Origin: Klebsiella planticola ATCC 33531
GTDB lineage: Bacteria; Pseudomonadota; Gammaproteobacteria; Enterobacterales; Enterobacteriaceae
Direction: 5' to 3'
Assembly: GCF_000735435.1 (NCBI RefSeq)
Contig: NZ_JMPP01000070.1
Location: 1 to 64,000 of the forward strand
DNA length: 64,000 bases
Of the stretch, positions 1 through 8,287 are shown piece by piece. Position numbers and translations under genes: made by a program. The notes under the pieces are model-generated. The model saw only the letters and a list, made by a program, of their open reading frames with translations. It was not told the DNA's origin and ran no database searches. Position 1 is the stretch's first letter. Each line of letters starts with the position of its first letter.

Positions 1-163
1 GTATGATTGATCGTGGTCTGCAGGTGGTTATGAACTAAAGGGATGGTGGACAAGATTTAACATAAAACGCATTAAGCGTAGTTGCACTGTAGTAGCAAAG
101 TTGTAATGTCCGCCTTGGGCTAAGTTAAGATGTCCGTCATGTATAATCAACAAGAAGATCACC

Positions 164-1573
164 ATGACGGCTCATGCAGCGGAGTTTTTTACATTGGATG
201 AAGTTAACCGACTCAAAATCATTCAGGATGTTGTTGATCGCCGTCTGACAACTCAAATGGCAGCTCAGCGACTGGGCATCTCGGATCGCCAGTGCAGACG
301 CCTTCTGTCGCGTTACCGTGAATCTGGCCCACTTGGTATGGCTAATCGTCGTCGCGGGAAACCCAGCAATAATCATTTGCCTGATGGTCTTGCCCGGTAT
401 GCACTCAGTATTATACGTGAGCGCTATACAGACTTTGGGCCGACTCTGGCGTGTGAAAAGCTTGCAGAACTGCACGATGTCTACCTGTCCAAAGAGACTG
501 TCCGGTCGCTCATGGTTAAAGCCGGTCTCTGGGTCCCTCGTAAGCAACGTGCGCCAAAAATTCAGCAGCCACGCTATCGCCGGGCCTGTTGTGGCGAACT
601 GATACAGATAGATGGCTGTGACCACCATTGGTTCGAGAACCGTGCTCCAGCCTGTACCGTGCTGGTTTACGTTGATGATGCAACGAGCCGACTGATGCAG
701 CTCCGCTTTGTAAAATCGGAATCAACATTCACCTATTTTGAGGCCACACGAGGCTACCTGGAAAAACATGGTAAACCGCTGGCGTTATACAGCGACAAAG
801 CCAGTGTATTCAGAATAAACAACAAAAATGCCACTGGTGGCGATGGCTTTACCCAGTTTGGGCGTGCGATGCATGAACTGAATATCCAGACTATCTGCAC
901 GAATACCAGCTCTGCCAAAGGCCGCGTGGAACGCGCTCATTTGACGCTTCAGGACCGACTGGTAAAAGAACTCCGGCTTAGGGGAATTTCTTCTGTTGAC
1001 GCAGCCAATGAGTATGCTGATGAGTTTATGGATGATTATAACCGGCGCTTTGCCAAAGCTCCCCGACATGACTTTGATGTGCATCGGCCACTTGAACATA
1101 ATGATGATCTGGCTGCCTTTTTCACATGGCGGGAACCGCGCCGCGTTTCGAAATCTCTGACGGTTCAGTATGACAAAGTGCTCTATCTTATTGAAGACAG
1201 TGAAATAAGTCGCAAAGCAATCGGGAAATATATAGAGGTCTGGCACTATCCGGATGGCCTAAAAGAACTCAGGCTTAACGGCGTAGCTCTTCCCTACTCC
1301 ACTTATGATCGCCTGTCGGAAATCGACCAGGGAGCTATCGTGGACAACAAGCGGCTCGGACGTACACTGGAATATATCAAACTGGTTCAGGACAAACGCG
1401 ACAATAACCGTTCTCAGGCAATACCTGCTGGCGATGGGCCTTCACGGCGGCGCAGGAAACCAACTGATAAGAAATCCCAGCGATCACTGAACGGCGACGA
1501 TATGCTGGAAGCTTTGAAAGTTTTACAGAGTCGTTCCGATGAAATATTCGGTTCTAATACTCAAAAAACATAG
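164..1573 (+). CDS. ISNCY-family transposase
   Basis: This 469-residue DDE transposase has an N-terminal helix-turn-helix at about residues 15-60 (motif RLGISDRQCRRLL) that should bind the element ends. An rve-type integrase core spans about residues 130-290. Candidate acidic residues are the D of LIQIDGCDHHW, the D of LYSDKASVF and the E of KGRVERAHLTLQDRL. The C-terminal 60 residues are basic and probably disordered, as is usual in the family. The frame is open and full length, so the enzyme may be active. The chosen ATG follows the weak purine stretch AAGAAG. Confidence 0.9.
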   Translation: MTAHAAEFFTLDEVNRLKIIQDVVDRRLTTQMAAQRLGISDRQCRRLLSRYRESGPLGMANRRRGKPSNNHLPDGLARYALSIIRERYTDFGPTLACEKLAELHDVYLSKETVRSLMVKAGLWVPRKQRAPKIQQPRYRRACCGELIQIDGCDHHWFENRAPACTVLVYVDDATSRLMQLRFVKSESTFTYFEATRGYLEKHGKPLALYSDKASVFRINNKNATGGDGFTQFGRAMHELNIQTICTNTSSAKGRVERAHLTLQDRLVKELRLRGISSVDAANEYADEFMDDYNRRFAKAPRHDFDVHRPLEHNDDLAAFFTWREPRRVSKSLTVQYDKVLYLIEDSEISRKAIGKYIEVWHYPDGLKELRLNGVALPYSTYDRLSEIDQGAIVDNKRLGRTLEYIKLVQDKRDNNRSQAIPAGDGPSRRRRKPTDKKSQRSLNGDDMLEALKVLQSRSDEIFGSNTQKT

Positions 1574-1616
1574 GGCATGATATAGAAAAAGACATGGGCT
1601 GTAGTTTATTTAAGGG

Positions 1617-2144
1617 TTAGCTCAGATGCCCCGCATCAATAAGCGCCATACGAAGATGTTTTCGAATGAAATCTGCTTTATAAATGCTGTATCGGTGGGT
1701 ATCATTTTCACATAAAAGCACCGCGTTTTTTTTCATTAAAGCGTACTGATTTGCTATATCATTGTTTTTAATCAGATAATCACGAAATGCCAGATGTTTT
1801 ATTATTTGAGCATCCCCAGTGGTAAAAGCATGAATGTGATGACTGCGCTGATCTCCACCTTTTGTGAAGTACCTACGATTTGAAATGCCATTTTCACCAC
1901 GCACAGTATATCCGGCACGCTCCATTGCCTGATTCAGTCTGTCCAGTTCCTCAAGATTAGTAACTTCGATTAATATATCTATCACTGGTTTAGCTGATAG
2001 TCCTGGCACAGAGGTGCTACCAATATGGTGAATCTGGGATATCACTTTACCAAGCGCCATCTGCAATAGATAACGTTCGTTCTCAAATAATGTAGGCCAC
2101 ATCTCATCATAATCAACAACAGTCAACATTCGCATATTCAACAA
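1617..2144 (-). CDS. GrpB-family protein, nucleotidyltransferase fold
   Basis: The 175-residue product matches the GrpB/UPF0157 family, which has a nucleotidyltransferase-like fold but mostly unknown function. The N-terminal V-x-Y-D-x-x-W-x-x-x-F-x-x-E signature is present (VVDYDEMWPTLFENE), followed by the family motif HIGSTSVPGLSAKPVIDI at about residues 41-58 and an LAFRDYL segment. Length is normal and the gene looks intact. A TTG at 2144 lies 8 bases after AAAAGG. An ATG three codons later is the alternative start. It lies inside the ISNCY element, convergent with the transposase, and so travels as a passenger. What it does for the element or host is unknown. Confidence 0.85.
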   Translation of the reverse strand: MLNMRMLTVVDYDEMWPTLFENERYLLQMALGKVISQIHHIGSTSVPGLSAKPVIDILIEVTNLEELDRLNQAMERAGYTVRGENGISNRRYFTKGGDQRSHHIHAFTTGDAQIIKHLAFRDYLIKNNDIANQYALMKKNAVLLCENDTHRYSIYKADFIRKHLRMALIDAGHLS

Positions 2145-2409
2145 TCACACCTTTTAAGGTAATTTGAGCATTCACAATAACATAAATCGGATCTGCTGGC
2201 TTGAAGACAATATCTGTCTTCATAACGTTTTAGGACATTTCTACTTTGCTGACATGCGGACATCTGAACTTAGCTTTGACATGCACTGTAGTAGCTAAAT
2301 TGAGATGTCCGTCTCGGGGCTGCGGATGTTTTCCTGGGCTGTTATGGGTTGCGCTCTGTTCCAGAAAAGTTATGATTAAGTATCAGTCATAGAAACTACA
2401 GGAAAGGAT

Positions 2410-2931
2410 ATGCAAGGTAAGGGGCTATTTAAATATACTTTAATATCATTATCATTAGGAATAGTCCCCATAATATTAATTTTTTTTATTTATTTCAGGA
2501 ATGAAGACTCATATATAATTTCATATCTTTTTGATATCGCCAATGGATATCAAAGGGACTTTTCAGAACAATATTTAACAGTGAGCACTATAGCTTCCGC
2601 ATATACTAAAACCGCACCACTTTTCGTCATGTTAATGTATATGATTTGCTGGAACAAGTTTGATATAAAAACCATCAAACTAGATTTGAAGCAATGGTTT
2701 AAACTTCTGCCTGGTCTGCTCCTTTTAACGACAGGGGCATATTATTTAACTTATGTAGGTGTGGAAAATATGTCGGATAGTATTTATCGCACCAAAAGAG
2801 TTATTGCTGGCAATGAGTACTTTCTATTTATTTATTACATCCTTTTATTTCTGACAAATTATTTTTTCATATGGTTATTTTTTATTTACCTCTATATGTT
2901 AAAAGGTCTACCTTACTTTCAAAAGCGGTGA
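2410..2931 (+). CDS. Pore-forming colicin immunity protein (ColA/ColB/ColN type), orphan
   Basis: The 173-residue protein has four hydrophobic segments (about residues 8-28, 70-86, 99-118 and 140-165), the topology of colicin A-type immunity proteins. These sit in the inner membrane and block the pore domain of the matching colicin. Resemblance to remembered colicin A and B immunity sequences is clear around YTKTAPLFVMLMYM (about residues 62-75) and in the last third, with a K/R-rich C-terminus. The ATG is preceded by GGAAAGG. The gene is far AT-richer than its neighbours. No colicin or lysis gene lies nearby, so it is an orphan. Confidence 0.72.
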   Translation: MQGKGLFKYTLISLSLGIVPIILIFFIYFRNEDSYIISYLFDIANGYQRDFSEQYLTVSTIASAYTKTAPLFVMLMYMICWNKFDIKTIKLDLKQWFKLLPGLLLLTTGAYYLTYVGVENMSDSIYRTKRVIAGNEYFLFIYYILLFLTNYFFIWLFFIYLYMLKGLPYFQKR

Positions 2932-2990
2932 TAACCTCCGCTTTACACTAAACATAAATATTTATTTAAACAAACTAAGTACTGAATTAT

Positions 2991-3455
2991 TCAGTGCTTT
3001 GGCTTTATCAGCATCGATATAAGATGTAAGTCTTCGTCACCGCGCTCAAAGGGTATACTGCCGATCGCGGTCATAAATATTGGCTGGCCATCTTTGCAGT
3101 GTAGGAAGTAGGGTTGTTTTTTATCTCCTTCCTTCTTCCACTCGAACCAGCCGTCAGCAAAACAAAGCGCCCGGCCATGCTGCCATAACGGTTTAAACAT
3201 TCTGCTCGATGCGGCTGTTTCCACCTTGGCATTAATCAACGGCGCTTTATCCCACCACCCAGGCGCATACCCCCAGTGAACCGGATCGAGGTGCAGCTGT
3301 TCATCACGTTCGCTCAGCAGTAACACCTTGGTTCCTGGGGCGACGTTGTAGCGACCGATTGGTGCCGGATCATAAGCAATATTCCGATCAGCTTCATTGG
3401 CAATCAGTGACAGGTAATCTTCGCGGGTCATCGCCTGGGAAAAACGTCCACACAT
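2991..3455 (-). pseudogene. yedK: SRAP-domain protein YedK, 3'-truncated
   Basis: YedK/HMCES proteins crosslink to abasic sites in single-stranded DNA through Cys2. The start is set at 3455 so that the product begins MCGRFSQ with the catalytic cysteine at position 2. Starting three codons earlier would bury it. The YNVAPGT motif, NAKVET and GWFEWKKEG (active-site glutamate) are all present and close to E. coli YedK. After PFERGDE, at about residue 137, the sequence departs from the family and stops within 20 residues. This loses the region containing the conserved HDR histidine and about 70 C-terminal residues. It is probably non-functional and was broken by rearrangement. Confidence 0.8.
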
Positions 3456-3489
3456 ACACACCACCTCTGGCCAGACTTAAAGTATAGAT

Positions 3490-3619
3490 AATGCCGCGTC
3501 AGCGGCATGGAGGCGCCTGCAGCAGTTGAATGGAGTACTGCGTGCAAATGGCGCCGTCGCCCGGCGCAGCCGGCTGCTGTTTTGACAGGTTCTGCCTCAC
3601 CGCCCCCCCTTCCCTTAAG
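3490..3619 (+). repeat. Hairpin-rich repeat, copy E (subtype 2)
   Basis: This copy contains the core hairpin ATGCCGC-GTCA-GCGGCAT, two GGCGCC half-sites spaced about 40 bases apart, and the hairpin CCGGC-GCA-GCCGG. Related copies lie at about 5854, 10610, 25265 and 28129. It is closest to the 28129 copy, sharing for example TGTTTTGACAGGTTCTGCC. It runs directly through TTCCCTTAAGG into the 3' end of an IS110-family element. No convincing reading frame was found in it. Confidence 0.75.
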
Positions 3620-3740
3620 GCCGGAATCGTTTTTAATGATGAAGGCCTGAAACAAGTACTGTCAACCTGACTGTACCAGGCTGGCACTAAACTCAAAATA
3701 ACGCTCGCTGCAGTAAGTGAGCGCAGTCTGCTATGAGCGA
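3620..3740 (+). mobile_element. IS110-family 3'-end remnant
   Basis: The stretch is nearly identical to the last 12 codons and right end of the intact IS110-family element (about 11949-12068): the codons for GIVFNDEGLKQVLST, then about 70 bases ending GCTATGAGCGA. Everything from the left end to the last codons is missing. The junction lies immediately after the TTCCCTTAAGG that also precedes the intact element. Confidence 0.85.
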
Positions 3741-3888
3741 GAAGCGGAAGCGAGAATATGTCATGATTACCCGGATGCAGGACGAGCATCGGCCTCTGAT
3801 AATCAATGGAGAGCAGGTCAGGATGACCAGTTCCCTTCTTATTTGTATATTACGGGCAGGCGACCATACGTATTTACTTAATACTCGT

Positions 3889-5652
3889 TCACTTTAAGGC
3901 TTCGTCTCTGCCGTGATACCAGGTTTCAAAAGCATCAGGGGTCATCGGTTTGGCAAAAAAATAGCCCTGAACTTCATCGCAGCCCAGCCTTCTTAAAATA
4001 TCAACGGTCCTGGCGTCCTCGACTCCTTCGGCCAGAACGATATAGTCGAGCTGCTTGAGGAGTGTGATAACGTTGCGAACAATGATGCGGCTGGCATTGT
4101 CGCCAGCAACCTTACTCACAATAGAGCGGTCAAGCTTGATGATGTCCATCGGGATTTGTCGCAGGTAATTAATGTTGCTGTATCCGGAACCAAAATCATC
4201 CAGAGATATTTTAAATCCGCGTTGTTTGAGCATGTCCAGGCCGATAAGTGCAGCGGGGCTTTCCAGCATCTTCTCGGTTTCCAGACACTCCACCCCCAGC
4301 AGGGCGGGATCCAGACGCGCGTCCAGCATTTTCTGTTCCAGCTCATCGCAGAAATCTGGTCTTGAAAAATCACTGGCAGCCAGATTAATCGACACAGGTA
4401 AAGAAACTCCACGGCTTTGCCAGGCACTCAGTTGCACAATCGTGTGATCGATAACCCATGCTGTGAGTTCACGCATCAGGCTGGTCTTTTCGACCAGAGG
4501 AATAAACACACCCGGCAACACTTCGCCGTTTTTAGGATGTTGCCATCTAAGCAAAGCTTCGGCTCCCGTCACACGCCCTGTCACCAGTGAGATTTTCGGC
4601 TGATAAACCAGATATAAGCCCTGGTTTTCTTGTAGCGCTTGCCTAACTTCAGTAAGAAGGCTGAAATCAGTCTTCTTACGGCTATCCAGTGCGTCATCAT
4701 AAACTGTAAACCGGCGCCCCTGACTTATCCCTTCATGCAATGCGCTGACTGCACGGCGCAGTATTTCATTCGATGTCAGGGATTTATCGCAAAGCCCGGA
4801 GTCACCCATGTGAATATCCAGATCAAGGGGAACTTCAGGGGTAAACCTGGCCTGGATCCCCTGAAGGCTTTGAGAGATATCTTCTAATGTCCGAATTTTT
4901 TCCTTATGGGTAAAAAAGGCAAATCGTCCAACTGCCACGGCGTAGAGCGGCCCTTCTAAAGGCAGGCGGATCTGCAGCTCTGCGACCATATTACGAAGTA
5001 GATTTTCTACGGCTGTCATACCGAGGGAGCGAGCCATTTCGTAGGCTAATGGCATATCAATACAATCAATAATGACGAGCCTGAATGCGCCTTCAGTTGA
5101 AACCTCTATATCCTTCAGCAGTCGCTGCCGGTTTGGTAATAGCGTGACTATATCGAGGTAGCCGACGGAGTGCCACGAGGCCAGAAAATCCGATATAAGT
5201 CCTGCAATCTTTTCAAAAAGATCGAGCTGCTCGTCTGAAAGTTCCCTGGGCTGAGTATCGAGGATACACAAGGTACCTATGGGTACTCCATCCTGGGTTT
5301 TAAGTGGGCAGCCTGCATAAAAGCGAATGAATGGAGCCTCTTTCACCGCGTGATAGTCACGAAAGGTAGGGTGCTGATGAGTGTCATGACAAATGAATGT
5401 CTTACTCTGTTCCTGGGTCTGTACGCAAAATGCCTCGCTCAGGCTGATTTCCGTGACGGCAACATTTTGGGCTGATTTGATGTATTGCTTTTCTTCATCG
5501 ATAACAGAAACAAAGCCCATCGGCATGTTCAGCAATTGGCATATTAGATGAGTATATTTTTTTAACGCATCATCCCGGCCCTTGTCAGGATTTTTCAACA
5601 AGTCGATTGCCGCAAGTCTTTTACTTTCATCTCTGCTGAGATCGGTCAACAT
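3889..5652 (-). CDS. GAF / degenerate GGDEF / EAL cyclic-di-GMP phosphodiesterase
   Basis: The 587-residue cytosolic protein has three domains. An N-terminal GAF-like sensor covers about residues 15-160. A GGDEF domain covers about 165-320, in which the GGDEF signature is replaced by VGRFAFF, so cyclase activity is unlikely. A C-terminal EAL domain covers about 335-580. The EAL domain keeps AEALLRW, the DDFGSGYSN metal site, KLDRS, EGVE and the terminal QGYFFAKP, so it should hydrolyse c-di-GMP. GGAGG lies 10 bases before the ATG. No transmembrane segment is visible. It stands alone between repeats and may tie a ligand signal to motility, biofilm or conjugation, which is inference. Confidence 0.9.
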   Translation of the reverse strand: MLTDLSRDESKRLAAIDLLKNPDKGRDDALKKYTHLICQLLNMPMGFVSVIDEEKQYIKSAQNVAVTEISLSEAFCVQTQEQSKTFICHDTHQHPTFRDYHAVKEAPFIRFYAGCPLKTQDGVPIGTLCILDTQPRELSDEQLDLFEKIAGLISDFLASWHSVGYLDIVTLLPNRQRLLKDIEVSTEGAFRLVIIDCIDMPLAYEMARSLGMTAVENLLRNMVAELQIRLPLEGPLYAVAVGRFAFFTHKEKIRTLEDISQSLQGIQARFTPEVPLDLDIHMGDSGLCDKSLTSNEILRRAVSALHEGISQGRRFTVYDDALDSRKKTDFSLLTEVRQALQENQGLYLVYQPKISLVTGRVTGAEALLRWQHPKNGEVLPGVFIPLVEKTSLMRELTAWVIDHTIVQLSAWQSRGVSLPVSINLAASDFSRPDFCDELEQKMLDARLDPALLGVECLETEKMLESPAALIGLDMLKQRGFKISLDDFGSGYSNINYLRQIPMDIIKLDRSIVSKVAGDNASRIIVRNVITLLKQLDYIVLAEGVEDARTVDILRRLGCDEVQGYFFAKPMTPDAFETWYHGRDEALK

Positions 5653-5853
5653 GGCAAGACATCCTCCGGCGCAATAGGCTTCTGGTTATTCCACACTCAA
5701 AGGTAGCATGCATCATTCTTCCAATGGCATATGGTAATACATACGCTGTGACCTGCATAAACTTTCACATTAAAATGTTTCCAGTTGATTGTCTCCCGGA
5801 AATGTCGCCCCCGGCTGCCCAGTAATCCATTTGCTGGTTGTGTTTGTGTCAGT

Positions 5854-6282
5854 AATGTCCGCTCCTGGCACAAAGCAGACATTAAAGACTACAGCATCGG
5901 ATGCCGCGTTAGCGGCATGGAGGCGCCAGATGAAGCTGCATGTATCTGTGGAGTCAAATGGCGCCGAAAGCCCGGCGTAGCCGGTTACCTGGCTATAAAT
6001 TCTGCCACCCTCCCCCCTGCCCTGATTAGCCTTAACCCGCTTACAGCAATGAAGAAGTTAAAGTAATCCCTTTTAACCCCGGTGAGCGGGCTTTACGGCG
6101 TTTACGACGTAAAGGGCGTGATTTCCGGGGCCTTAGCGGCGGCAACTTGCTGCTGACGCTTAGGGGGATGTTCTTCAGTTATTTCAGCAACACCAGGGAA
6201 CTTAACACGGTAGCTTGTATCTAACAGTTTGTGGTGATTAGCTACCACCACTACAGCAGAGTGAGCCGCTCCCTTCGCTTAA
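5854..6282 (+). repeat. Hairpin-rich repeat, copy A (long form)
   Basis: The copy opens with an inverted repeat AATGTCCGC...AAAGCAGACATT around TGGCAC. It continues with ATGCCGC-GTTA-GCGGCAT, GGCGCC half-sites and CCGGC-GTA-GCCGG. About 370 bases are nearly identical to the copy at 25265. Its tail (TTGTATCTAACAGTTTGTGG and onward to about 6280) also matches the tail of the 10610 copy. It ends where an IS3-family remnant begins. Apparent reading frames here look spurious. Confidence 0.8.
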
Positions 6283-6700
6283 TGGACTGACCCCGCTCTG
6301 GTAGACGATCCTGCCCTATAGTTTGGAGTGCCTCCGAGCCCGTAGACAAATCTGCCCTATAGTTTGAGCATAGGAGGAGAGTATGGGCACACCACGATTT
6401 ACCCCTGAATTTAAGGAAGAAGCCGTCCGTCAAATAACGGAACGCGGTTATACCGTCGCCGAAGTATCTGACTGTCTGGGCGTCTCTGCACACAGCCTCT
6501 ACAAGTGGCTACGGGCTATCAAACCTGATAACAGCGTGCAGCATCCCCGAATTTGAAGCTGATGACGGTAGCATTGTACCGACTTACAAGAGTCTTATGG
6601 CCTACTCAGAATCATAAGAGCACGGCGTGCTTCAGCTGTAAGACCAAGCACTACAGAAGCTACTCATTGGATGAAGGACGTCGATGTCTACCATTAATAG
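6283..6700 (+). mobile_element. IS3-family insertion sequence remnant
   Basis: The left end begins TGGACTGACCCC, an IS3-family-like terminus, followed by a leader and the start of orfA. After about 50 codons orfA diverges. Around 6590-6690 a second frame contains LQESYGLLRIIRARRAS, which resembles the start of an orfB integrase subunit. No complete orfB or right end is visible, so the copy has collapsed by internal deletion. Confidence 0.7.
6383..6556 (+). pseudogene. IS3-family orfA (HTH subunit), truncated
   Basis: The 57-residue reading frame starts MGTPRFTPEFKEEAVRQ and contains the helix-turn-helix VAEVSDCLGVSAHSLYKWLR typical of IS3-family OrfA. TAGGAGGAGAGT precedes the ATG and is a strong ribosome-binding site. 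The protein ends shortly after the HTH, whereas full OrfA is about 90-100 residues with a leucine zipper. It should therefore not support transposition. Confidence 0.8.
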
Positions 6701-6769
6701 GTGTTCTCATCTACATGTGAAGGCTGTACCTTGATAATATTAATTATCATTCACGATATTGGTGTTGTC

Positions 6770-7105
6770 ATGAAAACGGGATTTATCAGTACGATCTTCC
6801 TGTGCGGTATGCTTCTGGGGTGTTCCAGCCCCGCTAAAAACCCGCATCCAAAGCTGCTATATTCGCCAACCCCTGCATATCCGTATTACGCACTGGCTAA
6901 CAGGATTGAAGGATATGTGACGGTTAGATACAACCTAGGTGCTGACGGGAAGATATCAAAGGTTTGGATCCTAAAATCAGAACCTCAACACCTCTTCGAC
7001 TCTGCAGTCATTGCGGCAATGGCACAATGGCGTTATGAAACCAATAAACCGAGTCAAGCCTTAACAAAAACAATATATTTTAAACTCCAGGCTCCGTCCA
7101 ACTAA
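6770..7105 (+). CDS. TonB C-terminal-domain lipoprotein
   Basis: The start at 6770 gives a product opening with a lipoprotein signal whose lipobox is MLLGCSS (about residues 13-19). A longer in-frame start 23 codons upstream would hide this signal. The remaining ~90 residues match the TonB C-terminal fold: YPYYALANRIEGYVTVRYNLGADG, then a segment like SEPQHLFDSAVIAAMAQWRY. Family members with only this domain are often annotated as energy-transducer TonB-like proteins. Without a membrane helix and proline linker it cannot be a classic TonB, and its partner is unknown. Confidence 0.75.
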   Translation: MKTGFISTIFLCGMLLGCSSPAKNPHPKLLYSPTPAYPYYALANRIEGYVTVRYNLGADGKISKVWILKSEPQHLFDSAVIAAMAQWRYETNKPSQALTKTIYFKLQAPSN

Positions 7106-7129
7106 ATTTTACATGGAAAATAGGAGTTT

Positions 7130-7672
7130 ATGTACTGGGAGTCAGAAAGACTACTTTACAGACCAGTAATTATGTCCGACGTGGAAGCGCTGTTTCGCAT
7201 ATATGGTGACGAAAGAACGCACGCGTTTAACCCACGTGGGCCACACCGGGACATCGAGCAAAGTCGCAGTGTTATCCTGCAGCGAACTGCAGATCGTGAG
7301 CTATACGGGTTTGACGACTGGGCTGTCTCTGAAAAGACGGCTCCAGAACGAATCATTGGATTTGGAGGCGTATTTGTCAGCCATTTCAATGGCCGACAAA
7401 CGAATAATCTGGGCTACCGGTTTGAACCAGAATCATGGGGGAAAGGTTATGCAACTGAACTTTCCTGTCGAGCTTTGATATATGGATTTGACGAGCTAAA
7501 ACTGCCTGAAATTGTCGGAGTGACACGCGAAAATCATATCGCCTCCCGCCGCGTTCTTGAAAAAGCAGGTTTGCTGTTTACCCAAAGGGTGGACAATCCG
7601 GAGGACCCCCCGGCTAACCTGATGTTCACTCTGACTATAGAGCAATGGAAGAGGTTAAAACGACAGGCTTGA
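7130..7672 (+). CDS. GNAT-family N-acetyltransferase (RimJ/RimL type)
   Basis: The 180-residue product begins with the family-typical ESERLLYRPVIMSDVEAL. It carries the acetyl-CoA-binding stretch around GYRFEPESWGKGYATE (about residues 100-118) and ends with the usual N-H-x-A-S-x-R-V-L-E-K-A-G-L motif. It probably acetylates an amino group on a protein N-terminus or small molecule. The substrate cannot be inferred. AGGAG lies only three bases before the ATG, unusually close. It starts 24 bases after the TonB-like gene and could be co-transcribed. Confidence 0.85.
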   Translation: MYWESERLLYRPVIMSDVEALFRIYGDERTHAFNPRGPHRDIEQSRSVILQRTADRELYGFDDWAVSEKTAPERIIGFGGVFVSHFNGRQTNNLGYRFEPESWGKGYATELSCRALIYGFDELKLPEIVGVTRENHIASRRVLEKAGLLFTQRVDNPEDPPANLMFTLTIEQWKRLKRQA

Positions 7673-7960
7673 GGCATGGTTACAGCTTTTGACTACTTAA
7701 TGTTATGTCCGCTAATTGCCTTCTGCTCTGGAGTGTAGTTAATGCGAGTTCTTCGTTTCATTGCAACGTCCCCCTTGATTAAGGATAGCGTTGCATCGAC
7801 CCATTGAACTCACAAGGCATACCTGATGATGGATGGTATCAATCAGCTCATGAAAGCACTGGCGGAAGAGGGTTATGCACCACGGTAAGGATGGTTGTTC
7901 GTCGTCAGAATCCCTCTATGATAGAGTCCTGTACTGCCTGACGAAGACAAAGGAAATCAG

Positions 7961-8251
7961 ATGATGCAAGTAGCTGATATTTTTGATTTATTCATTAAAC
8001 TTACGCCATCGGGACTGGCATTACTGGTGTGGGCGTATGGGGTTTATAATCAGTTTTCACTGAAGAAACTGGAAGCCATGCAGTTGCAGAAAAGGTGGCC
8101 TGAGCTGCCTGACGGTTTAACCATACAGGACAAAAAAGAAGCACTCCACGCGATGATTTCTGCGGAGGAAAGGAAAACCAGAGCATCGTTAAAATGGCGA
8201 TTTTCTTTACTGCCATCGCCATTTTCTGGACAGTTTATCTCTGAGAAATAA
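7961..8251 (+). CDS. Small membrane-associated protein of unknown function, probably frameshifted
   Basis: The annotated frame gives 96 residues with one hydrophobic segment at about residues 14-30 and a charged middle. AAAGGA stands at good spacing before the ATG. The C-terminus as read (after EERKTRAS) is not hydrophobic. One extra A in the AAAA run near 8170 would instead give a tail with a clear second membrane helix, roughly KMAIFFTAIAIFWTVYL, ending at 8244. A single-base deletion or sequencing error is therefore likely. The family was not recognised. Confidence 0.5.
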   Translation: MMQVADIFDLFIKLTPSGLALLVWAYGVYNQFSLKKLEAMQLQKRWPELPDGLTIQDKKEALHAMISAEERKTRASLKWRFSLLPSPFSGQFISEK

Positions 8252-8253
8252 AG

Positions 8254-8287
8254 ACAGGCCCTGTCGCGCTGACAGGGCCTGTTTTTT
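8254..8287. terminator. Bidirectional intrinsic terminator
   Basis: A perfect 12-bp stem, ACAGGCCCTGTC / GACAGGGCCTGT with loop GCGCT, is followed by six T on the plus strand and by CTTTATTT on the minus strand. It sits between a plus-strand small gene and the converging antitoxin gene and can serve both. Confidence 0.9.

Larger units (their letters stand above)
80..2330 (+). mobile_element. ISNCY-family insertion sequence (ISKpn21-like) with passenger gene
   Basis: The element holds a 469-residue transposase and a GrpB-family gene pointing towards it. Both flanks carry short motifs of the form AAGTTnnnATGTCCG. On the left they lie near 98 and 123, and in inverted orientation they recur near 2232-2275, as expected for terminal transposase-binding repeats. 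A stretch starting TGCACTGTAGTAGC near 83 recurs in direct orientation near 2282, so the right boundary may include the start of a second, truncated element. The exact ends and any target duplication cannot be fixed by eye. Naming it ISKpn21-like rests on memory of a plasmid-borne ISNCY element of about 2.3 kb with similar content. Confidence 0.7.

Noticed and set aside
5785..6066. Reading frames inside the repeat copies (also 10565-10801 and 27957-28448)
   Set aside because: They share sequence only because the DNA repeat is shared. Ends differ between copies, starts lack ribosome-binding sites, and the conserved feature is hairpin pairing rather than protein.
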